A stretch of 15,557 nucleotides of DNA from contig JAISPH010000099.1 of assembly GCA_031275035.1 (NCBI GenBank), positions 1-15,557 of the forward strand, read 5' to 3'. The stretch is from Treponema sp. (GTDB lineage: Bacteria; Spirochaetota; Spirochaetia; Treponematales; Breznakiellaceae). Below the pieces are notes generated by a model, which saw nothing but the letters and a program-made list of their open reading frames with translations, ran no database searches and was not told the DNA's origin. Positions 5,170-12,887 of this stretch are shown piece by piece. The position numbers and the translations under genes are program-made. Positions within the stretch are counted from its first letter, which is position 1; the number at the start of each line of letters is the position of its first letter.

Positions 5170-7794
5170 GTGTATACCAAGAGTCTATTTTTTGGAGCCG
5201 CAGCTCTGACGCTGCTGGCTTTGATCGCGTTGGCCGGATGTTCGGATCCCGTCACGGGGCATAGCCCTTCCGCGCCCCTGATACCGGCGGGGGTCAAGTA
5301 TCCGTCGACCACGGTCCACATGCAGGATTTTATCGGGCTTCAAAGTTTGCTGAGCAGCCCCGCCAAGGCAGGGGGCAGCCCCGTAATGTACGTTGCCTAC
5401 GGCGGGACCATTGACGACACGGTAATAATCCCCGCCGGCAAGACCGTTTATTTGAACGGTAGTTCTATTACGCTCACCGCCAACCACCACATTATCGTAG
5501 AGCCGGGGGCTAAGCTCGTGCTGGAGGGCGATATAACAACCGCCGATGACGGCCGGCTTCTGGTAAAGGGTATGGTGGAGATCCACGGGACCCTGACGGT
5601 TACGAGTACCGGAACGAACGATCCCGCCCTGCAGGTGGCGGATTACTTCGAGGTGGATGGAAAGATTATTAACGGGCGGAGTACGGTTATCGGAACCCCC
5701 CGGATAGCGGTAATGCCCAACGGGACGCTGGTTCTTCCGGCGGAAGATATAGCGAATCAACCCACCCATGACCGGTTCACCCCGGCCCAGGCCTGGGCCG
5801 CCGCGGGGCAGGGCAACCTGGTAATAGCCGGTACGCTTCCTGCCGGTTATACCGTGGCGAGCCTGCTTGAAGGAGTCGCCCTGCCCGCGGGAAACCGCGT
5901 CTATAGGGTTACGCTGACCCAGGGCGGCGGGGTATTACCTTCGCTCATTCCCGCCGGGGCGGATATTACCGCCGACGGCGTGATAGAGGACGCCCAGAAC
6001 CACACCCTCACCGTAAACGGTAAGCTTAAGGCAACCAACGCGGCCTCGACTTTTAAGAATATTGAAACCTTGACCGTCAACGGCGAGCTTATCGCAAACG
6101 CCGCAACCTTTGAATCGGTCAGGACGCTGACCATATCCACGTTGAACAGCGGGGACCTGAGTTCCCGGGCCGCTGCCGGACCGAGTACCAGCTGGAACAG
6201 GAGCTATCTTGGCGCGGACAGCGCAACCCTGGAAAAGATCGGGTCCATCACCATTGGGGACTACGGCGAGTTTGAGTCAGGGAGTATATTCATTAACCTT
6301 CCCCCGGGGGCGAAAATCAGCCTGGGGAGGAACGCGATCTTCAACGCCTCGGCCACTGCCAACAACAGTTTTGATAATCTTACCAGCCTTTTCATCGGCC
6401 CTGCCGCTAAGGTTTCCATCGCTTCTCCCTCCCTTACCTTTAAATCCCTGAAAAACCTCACCATGCAGGACAGCGCAAGCCTTGAGGCGGCGGCGGGTGA
6501 TGCGGTAACCTTCCTTGTCGAGGCTGTCCCTTCCACGCTCCCCCAAAAGACTGAAATAAGCCTGGGGTTAAATACCTTTTACCATGTGGGCCTGTCCCCC
6601 ACGGCGAAGATAGACGTGGTGATAACCAGGAATTCCAGCATCATCACCGGGACTACCATTAACCTTAATGAGGGGAGTACCCTGAGGGTGGCGGCGGGCA
6701 AGACCTTTACCGTAGAAAGCGGCGCGTCCATTGACTTTAGGAATTTGGGGAGAACCGTTCCGGCCAACGCCGAATCGGCGCCCATCCAGATAAACGGCAC
6801 CGTCGAACTTATAGGAAGCGGCACCCTGGTCGGTCTGAACCCCGGCCTCTTTACGTCCCCTACGGATATTTACAAGTTTATCGCCTTTATGGGTGATGGC
6901 AGGATCGTGCTGAATCATGGCGCCACATACGCCTTTGGCAGTATCGCCGCTCCCGCTCTTTCCACGGTCCCCTTCATAGGAAGCGGTACTACGGATGTCT
7001 ACCGGTGGAATGGCACCAATGACGGCGCTCAAATTATACTGAACGCGGCAGGCATAACTATCCGGGACGCCGATGGCGGCGGCGCGGTCGTTACCGCCAA
7101 CATGGGGGACACCGACACCTATGCTTATATATTAAAAGAGCAGACCCTGACCCTGGATACGAGGGTACAACTCAAGAGCACGAATAATAAGGGGATCTAC
7201 TTTGCCGGCTGGCCCGGCGGCGGCGCGCGGTTTAAAGGCATGGGCAGCATCGTCGTAGGCGCAACCACCATTACCGGCGGTTCCAGCGGCTGGCAGGTAT
7301 TTGGTTCGAAGGCCATCGGCATCTGCCAGGATGGTACCAATACCGCGTCTATCTCAGACCCCGGAGCCAGCGCGACCATCTTCAAGGCCATGGGGCCGAG
7401 TGCGGTCATCAGGCAGGCGGCGGTCAGGGGGAACTCGGTGACGATTCAGCCGAACGCCACGGTTGACCTGGGCGGAACGCCCACCAGCCCCGGGGGCAGC
7501 ATAATGCTTGAAGCCGGCTCCAATTCCGGCAGGCTTATACTTGAAGGATCATCCTCCAAAGTGCTGCTTGGCACAGGGCTCGGCGGCGCGGCTGTCGGAA
7601 AACTTGGTACGATAGCTATCGGCGGCAGGGAGCTTGTCAATAGCGGCTTTAATCCAGGAGATTTCACGGTGCTGAACAATAAACTTGTTATGCTGGGGGG
7701 TACGAACAAATTGCCGGGCAGCTATATAACTGCCGGCACCGCAGCCAAAGATGATGTTGCGATTGTCAGCAACGCGACATTTTCCAACCGATAG
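5170..7794 (+). CDS. Large surface lipoprotein, repetitive beta-rich (adhesin-like)
   Basis: This 874-residue protein starts with a lipoprotein signal: basic MYTK, a hydrophobic stretch, then the lipobox LALAGC with the acylated Cys at residue 24. Signal peptidase II cleavage and lipid anchoring are expected, with surface exposure possible. The body is rich in Gly, Ala, Thr, Ser, Asn and Ile and repeats a short motif of the type hydrophobic-x-hydrophobic-G-x-hydrophobic (LTVNGKLKA, LTVNGELIA, IQINGTVELIGSGTLVG, VTIQPNATVDLGG). That pattern suggests a parallel beta-helix or solenoid like those of adhesins. No enzyme motif is visible. Its ligand is unknown. The start is GTG 5170, with AAGGAGG at 5159-5165 at good spacing, so a shorter start is unlikely. 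It is a single gene with long flanking intergenic regions. Genes of this kind often belong to variable paralogous sets, but I see no second copy here. Confidence 0.83.
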   Translation: MYTKSLFFGAAALTLLALIALAGCSDPVTGHSPSAPLIPAGVKYPSTTVHMQDFIGLQSLLSSPAKAGGSPVMYVAYGGTIDDTVIIPAGKTVYLNGSSITLTANHHIIVEPGAKLVLEGDITTADDGRLLVKGMVEIHGTLTVTSTGTNDPALQVADYFEVDGKIINGRSTVIGTPRIAVMPNGTLVLPAEDIANQPTHDRFTPAQAWAAAGQGNLVIAGTLPAGYTVASLLEGVALPAGNRVYRVTLTQGGGVLPSLIPAGADITADGVIEDAQNHTLTVNGKLKATNAASTFKNIETLTVNGELIANAATFESVRTLTISTLNSGDLSSRAAAGPSTSWNRSYLGADSATLEKIGSITIGDYGEFESGSIFINLPPGAKISLGRNAIFNASATANNSFDNLTSLFIGPAAKVSIASPSLTFKSLKNLTMQDSASLEAAAGDAVTFLVEAVPSTLPQKTEISLGLNTFYHVGLSPTAKIDVVITRNSSIITGTTINLNEGSTLRVAAGKTFTVESGASIDFRNLGRTVPANAESAPIQINGTVELIGSGTLVGLNPGLFTSPTDIYKFIAFMGDGRIVLNHGATYAFGSIAAPALSTVPFIGSGTTDVYRWNGTNDGAQIILNAAGITIRDADGGGAVVTANMGDTDTYAYILKEQTLTLDTRVQLKSTNNKGIYFAGWPGGGARFKGMGSIVVGATTITGGSSGWQVFGSKAIGICQDGTNTASISDPGASATIFKAMGPSAVIRQAAVRGNSVTIQPNATVDLGGTPTSPGGSIMLEAGSNSGRLILEGSSSKVLLGTGLGGAAVGKLGTIAIGGRELVNSGFNPGDFTVLNNKLVMLGGTNKLPGSYITAGTAAKDDVAIVSNATFSNR

Positions 7795-8094
7795 CTGATG
7801 CCTTTTAATCCCTTGCCGCGCCCCCCCCGGGGGGCCGGCAGCGGGGTTAAACCCGTGGGCGTTTACTTTTTGCCTTGCCCGCGGCATGGCGGGTAAGGCA
7901 AAAAGCAGCCGCGGCTCCGATGGGGAAGATGCCGGGGAGACAAGAACCGCGGGTTCGCAGGTTCCCCGGCAGATTCTACCGGCAGCGGGCCGGGGAAATT
8001 CCCGGCCCAGCCCGGTTAGCCGATAAAGGTCAAGTGCCGGCTGCCGGCTTGTATAGACACGGTTTTTTTTATACCTTGGTAAGAGAGGTTATCC
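7795..8094 (+). promoter_or_regulatory. GC-rich structured leader upstream of MTAN-luxS
   Basis: This 300-base gap has no gene but is dense in inverted repeats. It has a G/C-only cluster at 7818-7837, a 17-bp stem at 7866-7905 and helix GCCGGGGA (7931-7938) with TCCCCGGC (7963-7970) enclosing an inner hairpin GAACC/GGTTC. A stem GGGCCGGG/CCCGGCCC (7987-8008) and a GCCGG/CCGGC hairpin near 8038-8050 follow, and then a run of eight T at 8063-8070. The last hairpin is about 13 bases from the T run, too far for a standard terminator. Attenuation or a structured RNA is possible, and I do not recognise a known riboswitch. The ribosome site AGAGAGG (8081-8087) precedes ATG 8095. Confidence 0.45.
7866..7905. 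terminator. 17-bp stem-loop after the lipoprotein gene, possible terminator
   Basis: CTTTTTGCCTTGCCCGC pairs with GCGGGTAAGGCAAAAAG across a 6-base loop, with one G-U type position. It begins with a T run and ends with an A run, so the transcript of either strand would form A-U pairs at the base. It lies 72 bases after the lipoprotein stop. No unpaired T tract follows, so termination is only one reading; it could also be a repeat-type hairpin. Confidence 0.45.
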
Positions 8095-8805
8095 ATGACT
8101 GGTATTATCGGAGCTATGGAAAATGAGGTCGTTCTTCTGCGTTCCGCCATGGAAGACGCCGAATCAGCGCTTGCCGGGGGATTTGAATTTATCAGCGGAA
8201 AACTCGGCGGTAAGCCCGTGGTTTTGCTGCGGTGCGGCATCGGCAAGGTAAACGCCGCGGTGGGCTGCGCCCTGTTGATCCATCAATACAAGCCGGACTT
8301 GGTGATCAATACCGGTTCCGCCGGGGGGATCGATCCGGGCCTGAAATTCGGGGATGTGATTATTTCCGACGGCCTTGTCCACCACGATGCGGATGTTACC
8401 GCCTTTGATTATGTCCCGGGCCAGATTCCGGGGATGCCGGCGGTGTTTCCCGTTCCCGAGGATCTGATCCGGCGGGCGGAACAGGCGGTGGACCAGTTGA
8501 AGCAGGAGCAGTTCCTCCCCCCGGAGTTTAACCATGTCCGGGGACTTATCGGTTCCGGGGATACTTTTATGTATCAGCCGGAGCGGATCGAGCGGGTCCG
8601 GGAGCTTTTCCCCAGGCTGAAGGCGGTGGAAATGGAAGGGGCCGCCATTGCCCAAACCTGTTACCTTTTCGGGGTTCCCGCCCTGATCATCCGGGCCCTT
8701 TCGGATATCGCCGGCGCCGAATCGCCGGTTGCCTTCAATGAATTCCTCCCCATCGCCTCCCGTCATTCCGGAGCGATAGTACAACGGATCGTAAAAAATT
8801 ATTAA
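8095..8805 (+). CDS. mtnN: 5'-methylthioadenosine/S-adenosylhomocysteine nucleosidase
   Basis: This 236-residue enzyme removes adenine from S-adenosylhomocysteine and methylthioadenosine, giving S-ribosylhomocysteine and methylthioribose. Family landmarks are all present: IGAMENEV (catalytic acid-site E11), CGIGKVNAA (47-55), VINTGSAGGI (70-79), the SGDTFM loop (154-159), VEMEGAAIAQ (178-187, substrate-binding E181) and RALSDIAG (200-207, catalytic D204). The length is normal and the protein cytoplasmic. The next gene is luxS, whose substrate is this enzyme's product, so the two form the activated-methyl recycling and AI-2 branch. The pair is separated by 104 bases that include a family B hairpin. 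The start ATG follows AGAGAGG at normal spacing. Confidence 0.96.
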   Translation: MTGIIGAMENEVVLLRSAMEDAESALAGGFEFISGKLGGKPVVLLRCGIGKVNAAVGCALLIHQYKPDLVINTGSAGGIDPGLKFGDVIISDGLVHHDADVTAFDYVPGQIPGMPAVFPVPEDLIRRAEQAVDQLKQEQFLPPEFNHVRGLIGSGDTFMYQPERIERVRELFPRLKAVEMEGAAIAQTCYLFGVPALIIRALSDIAGAESPVAFNEFLPIASRHSGAIVQRIVKNY

Positions 8806-8814
8806 GGGAGCCCT

Positions 8815-8845
8815 TCCCGGCCCGGCTGGTTCCGGAAAGGGTTCA
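8815..8845. repeat. Family B-like hairpin between MTAN and luxS
   Basis: CCCTTcCCGG and CCGGaAAGGG form a 10-bp stem with one mismatch. The loop region CCCGGCTGGTT is shared with the hairpin at 13938-13976. It lies just after the MTAN stop and might attenuate readthrough into luxS, but there is no T tract. Confidence 0.55.
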
Positions 8846-8909
8846 CCGAGAGCCGGTTTAGCCGGTTGCGTCATTCGATTGGTTTTGAGACAACCCTAAG
8901 GAGACCTGT

Positions 8910-9392
8910 ATGGAGAAGATCGCGAGTTTTCAGATCGATCACCTGCGTTTAAAACCCGGTGTGTTTGTTTCCCGGAAGGATCGTTTTGGAGAAACCATCC
9001 TTACCACCTTCGACCTCCGCTTCAAGGAGCCCAATAAGGAGCCGGTTATCGATATGCCCGCCCTCCACACCATTGAACACCTGGGGGCCACCTTTCTCCG
9101 TTCCCACCGGGAGTGGGCAAGCCGGGTGGTGTATTTCGGCCCCATGGGCTGCCGTACCGGTTTTTACGTTATCCTGGAAGGGGACCGGAACTCCCCGGAA
9201 GTCCTCCCCCTGATTCGGGAGATGCTGGACTGGATTCTGGCCTTTGAGGGCCCCATCCCCGGCGCGGCTCCGGCGGAGTGCGGGAACTGGCGGGAACAGA
9301 ACCTGGACATGGCCAAATGGGAAGCGCAACGGTACGCCGAAGTGCTGCGCGGGGCGGGCAGGGAAAATCTGAATTACCCCGGGAACGGATGA
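8910..9392 (+). CDS. luxS: S-ribosylhomocysteine lyase LuxS (AI-2 synthesis)
   Basis: This 160-residue metalloenzyme cleaves S-ribosylhomocysteine to homocysteine and DPD, the precursor of autoinducer-2. The signature HTIEHLGAT gives metal ligands H53 and H57 with E56. GPMGCRTGFY contains the catalytic Cys, C81. AECGNW provides the third metal ligand, C124. The N-terminal FQIDHLRLKPGVFVSRKD also fits the family. The length is standard. The ribosome site AAGGAG lies about 8 bases before the ATG. It follows the MTAN gene that makes its substrate, and its stop overlaps the start of the cdaR-like gene (ATGA, 9389-9392), so the enzyme and the regulator are translationally coupled. Confidence 0.97.
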   Translation: MEKIASFQIDHLRLKPGVFVSRKDRFGETILTTFDLRFKEPNKEPVIDMPALHTIEHLGATFLRSHREWASRVVYFGPMGCRTGFYVILEGDRNSPEVLPLIREMLDWILAFEGPIPGAAPAECGNWREQNLDMAKWEAQRYAEVLRGAGRENLNYPGNG

Positions 9393-10525
9393 ACATTTCC
9401 AGAAAAAGAGCCTTTCAGATCGTGACGGACATCAGCGAAATAATTAACCAGCATGTTAATATGATGGATGATAAGGGGATTATTATCGCCAGTACCAATC
9501 ACAACCGGATTGGAGTCTACCATGCCGCCGCCCATCGGATTATCACCGAGCGGCTGCGGGAACTGGTCATCTTTGATGATGATGAATATGAAGGCACCCG
9601 GAAGGGAATCAACCTACCGGTGATGCTGAACGGTGATATAGCCGGGGTCATCGGGGTTACCGGTGAATACCAGGAGGTAAGCAAATACAGCCAGATCATC
9701 AAACGGATGACCGAAATACTGCTCCTGGAAAATTACTATAATGAACAGCAAAAGCTCGACAACCGGATCAGGCAGCGTTTTCTGGATGACTGGCTTTTTA
9801 CCGACCGGAGTTCTTACGACCTGGGCTTTATCGAACGGGGACAACGGATGGGTATTGATGTTACGCTTCCCCGGCGGGTGACGGTTGCCGAAATCGCGGA
9901 ATTAAACAAATACAGCGATAACCTCCGGGGACAGCGGATCATCGACAGCGCAAATAAGCTGGTACGGAAAATTACCGAAGAAATTGCCGGCAGTGTCTTT
10001 ACAAAAACCGCCTCCCTGATGATCTGCCTCGTGGCGGAACATACCGATGAAAGGCTCCGGATCTTTGCGGAGAAAATACAAGCCCAGGTAAAAAAAATAC
10101 ACGGCATCGAGGTGTTGATCGGCATCGACCGCCAGGAGCGGAAATTGTACCAGGCCTATATTAAGGCAAAAAAGGCGCTCCTCGCGGCAAAAAACTTCCC
10201 CCGAAAGATTTGTTTTTATAACGCCATTACCCTGGAAACTTTTATTGACGAGATATCCCCGGGCTCAAAAAAAGAGTTTATCCGGCATATTTTCAACCGG
10301 CATACCGCCGGGGAGATAGAAAAATGGATAAACTTCTTGAAGATATATTTTAATAACAACGGTTCTGTCATTCACACCGCGGAATTGCTCTCCATACACA
10401 AAAACACCCTGCAGTACCAATTGAAAAAACTCTGTGAGCAAACCGGCCGGGACCCCCGCAATACCGCCGATGCCGCCCTGTTTTACCTGGCGATTCAGTT
10501 TTATGATGGTTTTAAAGAGCGCTAG
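9389..10525 (+). CDS. CdaR/PucR-type transcriptional regulator
   Basis: This is a 378-residue regulator of the carbohydrate-diacid regulator (CdaR) family. Residues 1-130 form the putative sugar-diacid recognition domain (QIVTDISEIINQHVNMMDDKG, NLPVMLNGDIAGVIGVTGE). The middle region (about 140-300) is the weakly conserved GGDEF-like segment seen in these proteins. The C-terminus holds a PucR-type helix-turn-helix (IHTAELLSIHKNTLQYQLKKL, about 329-349). CdaR proteins in other bacteria activate genes for glycerate, glucarate or galactarate use. No such genes are present here, so the ligand and targets are unknown. The start is ATG 9389, overlapping the luxS stop; the longer frame from 9278 lies inside luxS. 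The stop TAG lies within CTAGG at the border of a family A repeat. Confidence 0.86.
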   Translation: MNISRKRAFQIVTDISEIINQHVNMMDDKGIIIASTNHNRIGVYHAAAHRIITERLRELVIFDDDEYEGTRKGINLPVMLNGDIAGVIGVTGEYQEVSKYSQIIKRMTEILLLENYYNEQQKLDNRIRQRFLDDWLFTDRSSYDLGFIERGQRMGIDVTLPRRVTVAEIAELNKYSDNLRGQRIIDSANKLVRKITEEIAGSVFTKTASLMICLVAEHTDERLRIFAEKIQAQVKKIHGIEVLIGIDRQERKLYQAYIKAKKALLAAKNFPRKICFYNAITLETFIDEISPGSKKEFIRHIFNRHTAGEIEKWINFLKIYFNNNGSVIHTAELLSIHKNTLQYQLKKLCEQTGRDPRNTADAALFYLAIQFYDGFKER

Positions 10526-10526
10526 G

Positions 10527-10613
10527 AGCCCGTTGCGCCTGTAAAATTTTTGCATGTTTATGCAAAAACTCCGATTATCGGAGCTCATTATACGATTTTG
10601 TGCTGAAGCGCAA
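10527..10613 (-). repeat. Family A MITE-like element, copy 2 (lacks hairpin B)
   Basis: The ends AGCCCGTTGCGC and GCGCAACAAACG are the same imperfect terminal repeats as in the copy at 10774-10911. It holds hairpin A, TTTTTGCAT (10547-10555) with ATGCAAAAA (10560-10568), and a core palindrome CTCCGAT-T-ATCGGAG (10570-10584). Hairpin B is missing, so the copy is shorter. CTAGG precedes the left end, but I see no matching duplicate on the right. It starts immediately after the cdaR-like stop codon. The strand is given relative to copy 3 and is arbitrary. Confidence 0.7.
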
Positions 10614-10653
10614 CAAACGTACAGAAACAGTGGACTTATGAGAGAAACCGGAA

Positions 10654-11791
10654 TCACTCTTTTTCCGCCGTTTTGAGCCGGACCGTAAAGGTCGTGCCCT
10701 CTCCGGGCTTGCTCATAACGCTTATCTTGGCGCCGGTAATATCAATCACTTTTTTCACCAGGGCAAGGCCCAGCAGTTTGTTGCGCTTTAGCGCAAAATC
10801 GTATAAAAATTCACAAAAGTGAATTTTTATACCGTGCAAACTGCATAAAGGAGCCCGATAATCGAGGATTTTTTGCATATCTATGCAAAAAATCCACAAG
10901 CGCAACAGGCTCCCAGGCCGTTGCCTTCCTGAAAATGGGAGTTATCCCCCTGATAGAACTTGTCGAATATATGTTTTTGCGTTTTCTCATCCATGCCGCA
11001 GCCGGAATCGCTTATCCGTACCACCACGAAATCCGCTAATTTTTTCAGGCTTATGGTGATGAAACCATCGGGGGCGGTGAATTTGATTGCATTGGCGACA
11101 AGATTATTCCAGACAATTTCCAGCATACTTTCATCGTAGTAAACGGTAAATTCGTCAAGGTCGGCGTCAAAGGTGATGTTTTTCCGTCCCCAGAGATCTT
11201 CAAAGGCCAGGGCACAGCGGCGAATTTGTTCGCTTACATCAAAGACAGTGGCCGCAGGGTTTCGCCTTGAAGCGCCGCGGCATAACTTTGGATAATGGAA
11301 AGGGGCGCCTTGATTTCGTGGGATACGTTGGCGATAAAGTCGTTTTTCATTACTTCAATGCCCGCAAGTTCCTTTGCCATAGTGTTAACATCATCAAACA
11401 TTACTTCCACAAAATCCTTTTTCCCGTCTTTACGGAGCGTCGCGATGCGGACCGAAAAATCCCCCCGGGCGATTTTCCGCGCCGCCTCGCTTAAACATCG
11501 CATGGGGCGGCTCCATGACACATGGCGTACTACCGCGGTAAGGAGCATTAAAAGCGTGGCCGTAACAAACACATAACCCATAAGGATGTTTATTACCAGC
11601 TGGACATTGGTTTCCACCGTGCCCCGATCCACGAATTCCTGATAGATCATCATGTGAAATCCGTTTGCCGCCGCTACGGCGAAGAACAACAAAAAGTATT
11701 CTTTTATCGACATATACCCGGCGTTTATGCGGCTGTCTTTTCTTCTGAAAATCAGGTTCAGGACGGGCTTTGATCCTGTTTTGCCTTTCAT
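10654..11791 (-). pseudogene. Sensor histidine kinase, disrupted by deletion and MITE insertion
   Basis: On the minus strand the N-terminal part (11791 to 11234) has two membrane helices (about residues 31-50 and 64-88), a HAMP segment (to about 120) and the phosphoacceptor motif FIANVSHEIKAPLSII with H158. After AAALQGETLR the frame is lost. The ATPase part continues in another frame with TVFDVSEQIRRCALAFEDLW, the N box NNLVANAIKF, G1 DSGCGM and F box FDKFYQ. About 40-50 residues normally found between these parts (rest of the dimerisation helices) are missing, so a deletion accompanies the shift near 11255-11270. A second break is a 138-bp element at 10774-10911 inside the G2 box. Removing it restores EGNGLGLALVKK. 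The C-terminus ends at TVRLKTAEKE. The start overlaps the response regulator stop (ATGA). Confidence 0.88.
10774..10911 (-). mobile_element. Family A MITE-like element, copy 3, with 5-bp target duplication
   Basis: This 138-bp element is flanked by direct repeats CCCAG (10769-10773 and 10912-10916). Its ends, AGTTTGTTGCGCTT and (reverse complement) AGCCTGTTGCGCTT, match at 12 of 14 positions. Hairpin B is GTATAAAAATTCAC (10801-10814) with GTGAATTTTTATAC (10819-10832). Hairpin A is GGATTTTTTGCATA (10866-10879) with TATGCAAAAAATCC (10882-10895). Deleting the element and one CCCAG rebuilds the kinase G2 box exactly, which proves insertion. There is no coding capacity, so mobilisation must come from a transposase elsewhere. 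Confidence 0.9.
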
Positions 11792-12459
11792 TTCAATACC
11801 GCCTTATAGCCAAAGCCATGGACGGTAACAATTTCAAAATCTTTACAGGCGGAAAATTTTTCCCGCAGTCTGGTAATATATACATCCACGGTACGCGAGG
11901 CGCTGTCTTTTTCCGTGCCCCAAAAATCGTCCATAAGCTGTTTCCGGGTAAAGGTCTTTTGGGGGTAGGACAGCAGTTTGAACAATACGTTGAATTCCCT
12001 GACCGTGACGGGGATTCCCTCTCCCGCCACGGTTGCCGTCATTTCATCGGCGTTGAGGACCAGGCTTCCGGCGGTAAGTTTCTTTTCGTTGGCGATTTTG
12101 GCCCGGCGGAGGAGCGCGCCGACCCGCAGGGTCAATTCGTCCATGTCCACGGGCTTGACCATGTAATCATCTATACCGATACGAAAGCCTTTCTGCTTCG
12201 AGGCAATGTCATCCCGGGTGGTGATAAACAGAATGGGTATCATTTTATCCTGTTCCCGTACCATGGCGGCAAATTTGAAACCGTCAACTTCGGGCATCAT
12301 AATATCGGAAATAATAAGGTCAACGATATTGTCTACCATACGGTCAAAGGCTTCTACAGCGGAAAGGCACCCGATGGTCTTGTAACCCTGTTCGGAAAGA
12401 TGGGCGCAGACTATGCGGTTAAATTTTTCATCGTCCTCTACAACCAGTATGGTGATCAT
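11788..12459 (-). CDS. OmpR/PhoB-family response regulator
   Basis: This 223-residue two-component regulator is intact. The receiver domain (1-118) has the acidic pocket E8-D9-D10, the phosphorylatable D52 in IISDIMMPEVDG, T80/T81 in FITTRDD and K102 in MVKPVD. The DNA-binding winged helix (about 130-222) shows TVREFNVLFKLLSYPQKTFTRKQL, then DSASRTVDVYITRLREK and TVHGFGYKA, typical of OmpR/PhoB proteins. It should bind promoter DNA when phosphorylated. Its stop overlaps the start of the adjacent kinase gene, which is now a pseudogene, so the regulator has lost its partner. The start ATG 12459 has AAAGG upstream at good spacing. The targets are unknown. Confidence 0.94.
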   Translation of the reverse strand: MITILVVEDDEKFNRIVCAHLSEQGYKTIGCLSAVEAFDRMVDNIVDLIISDIMMPEVDGFKFAAMVREQDKMIPILFITTRDDIASKQKGFRIGIDDYMVKPVDMDELTLRVGALLRRAKIANEKKLTAGSLVLNADEMTATVAGEGIPVTVREFNVLFKLLSYPQKTFTRKQLMDDFWGTEKDSASRTVDVYITRLREKFSACKDFEIVTVHGFGYKAVLK

Positions 12460-12516
12460 GGATTTCGCCTTTCAGGGTGAATTTTACCATGTTTTCAAAA
12501 AAAAGTTGTTAAAGAA

Positions 12517-12635
12517 GAGGCTTTCCCAAAACTTCAGCTTTTGGGAAAGCAACCTTAGATTTAGAGGAAAAAACGGGCTTTGGGCCGTTTTTTCCAAAGT
12601 CTTTCCCGAAAGCAACCGGGTTTTGGGAAAGGCTC
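12517..12635 (+). repeat. Family B composite palindromic element, copy 1
   Basis: This 119-bp element has ends GAGGCTTTCCCAAAAC and, reverse-complemented, GAGCCTTTCCCAAAAC (15 of 16 match). It contains three hairpins. The first is CTTTCCCAAAA/TTTTGGGAAAG (12521-12549, loop CTTCAGC). The second is GGAAAAAACGG/CCGTTTTTTCC (12566-12576 with 12585-12595). The third is CTTTCCC.../...GGGAAAG (12601-12631) with an AACCGGG loop. The central hairpin with its T6 could act as a terminator. The whole element recurs in opposite orientation at 14758-14874. It lies between the response regulator start and the broken lacI-like gene. Confidence 0.8.
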
Positions 12636-12713
12636 AGAAATGTTAAATTTACAGGATTTGCCGTAAAAACCGGCCCTTTTTCCGCTCCATGCTATTTTAA
12701 CGGCGAAGCCAAT

Positions 12714-12877
12714 GAAGAACCCAGGAGCAAGCTCCTGGGTATCTTCGTTGGAGAAGAAATTTATTGTACTCTCCCCCGCGCAAGCGGGTTCTTGGGTCCA
12801 TACCCCGATCCGAAAATCGGCTTACAACATTTTCAGTGGTGGTAAATTTTCCGGAGCAATCTCCGGGGTATGGATCC
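12714..12877. other. Cluster of hairpins of unknown identity
   Basis: This stretch downstream of the lacI-like pseudogene has no supported gene. It folds into successive hairpins: GAAGA ACCCAGGAGC / GCTCCTGGGT a TCTTC (12714-12746), CCCGC-gcaa-GCGGG near 12775-12788, CCGAT/ATCGG (12805-12820) and CCGGAG-caat-CTCCGG (12851-12866). An outer inverted repeat TCCATACCCCG (12797-12807) with CGGGGTATGGA (12864-12874) encloses the last two. It may be another small repeat element or an RNA. Confidence 0.5.
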
Positions 12878-12887
12878 GGCCTTCCAA

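Noticed and set aside
11770..12480. 236-codon plus-strand frame
   Set aside because: It is antisense to the complete response regulator with all receiver-domain residues.
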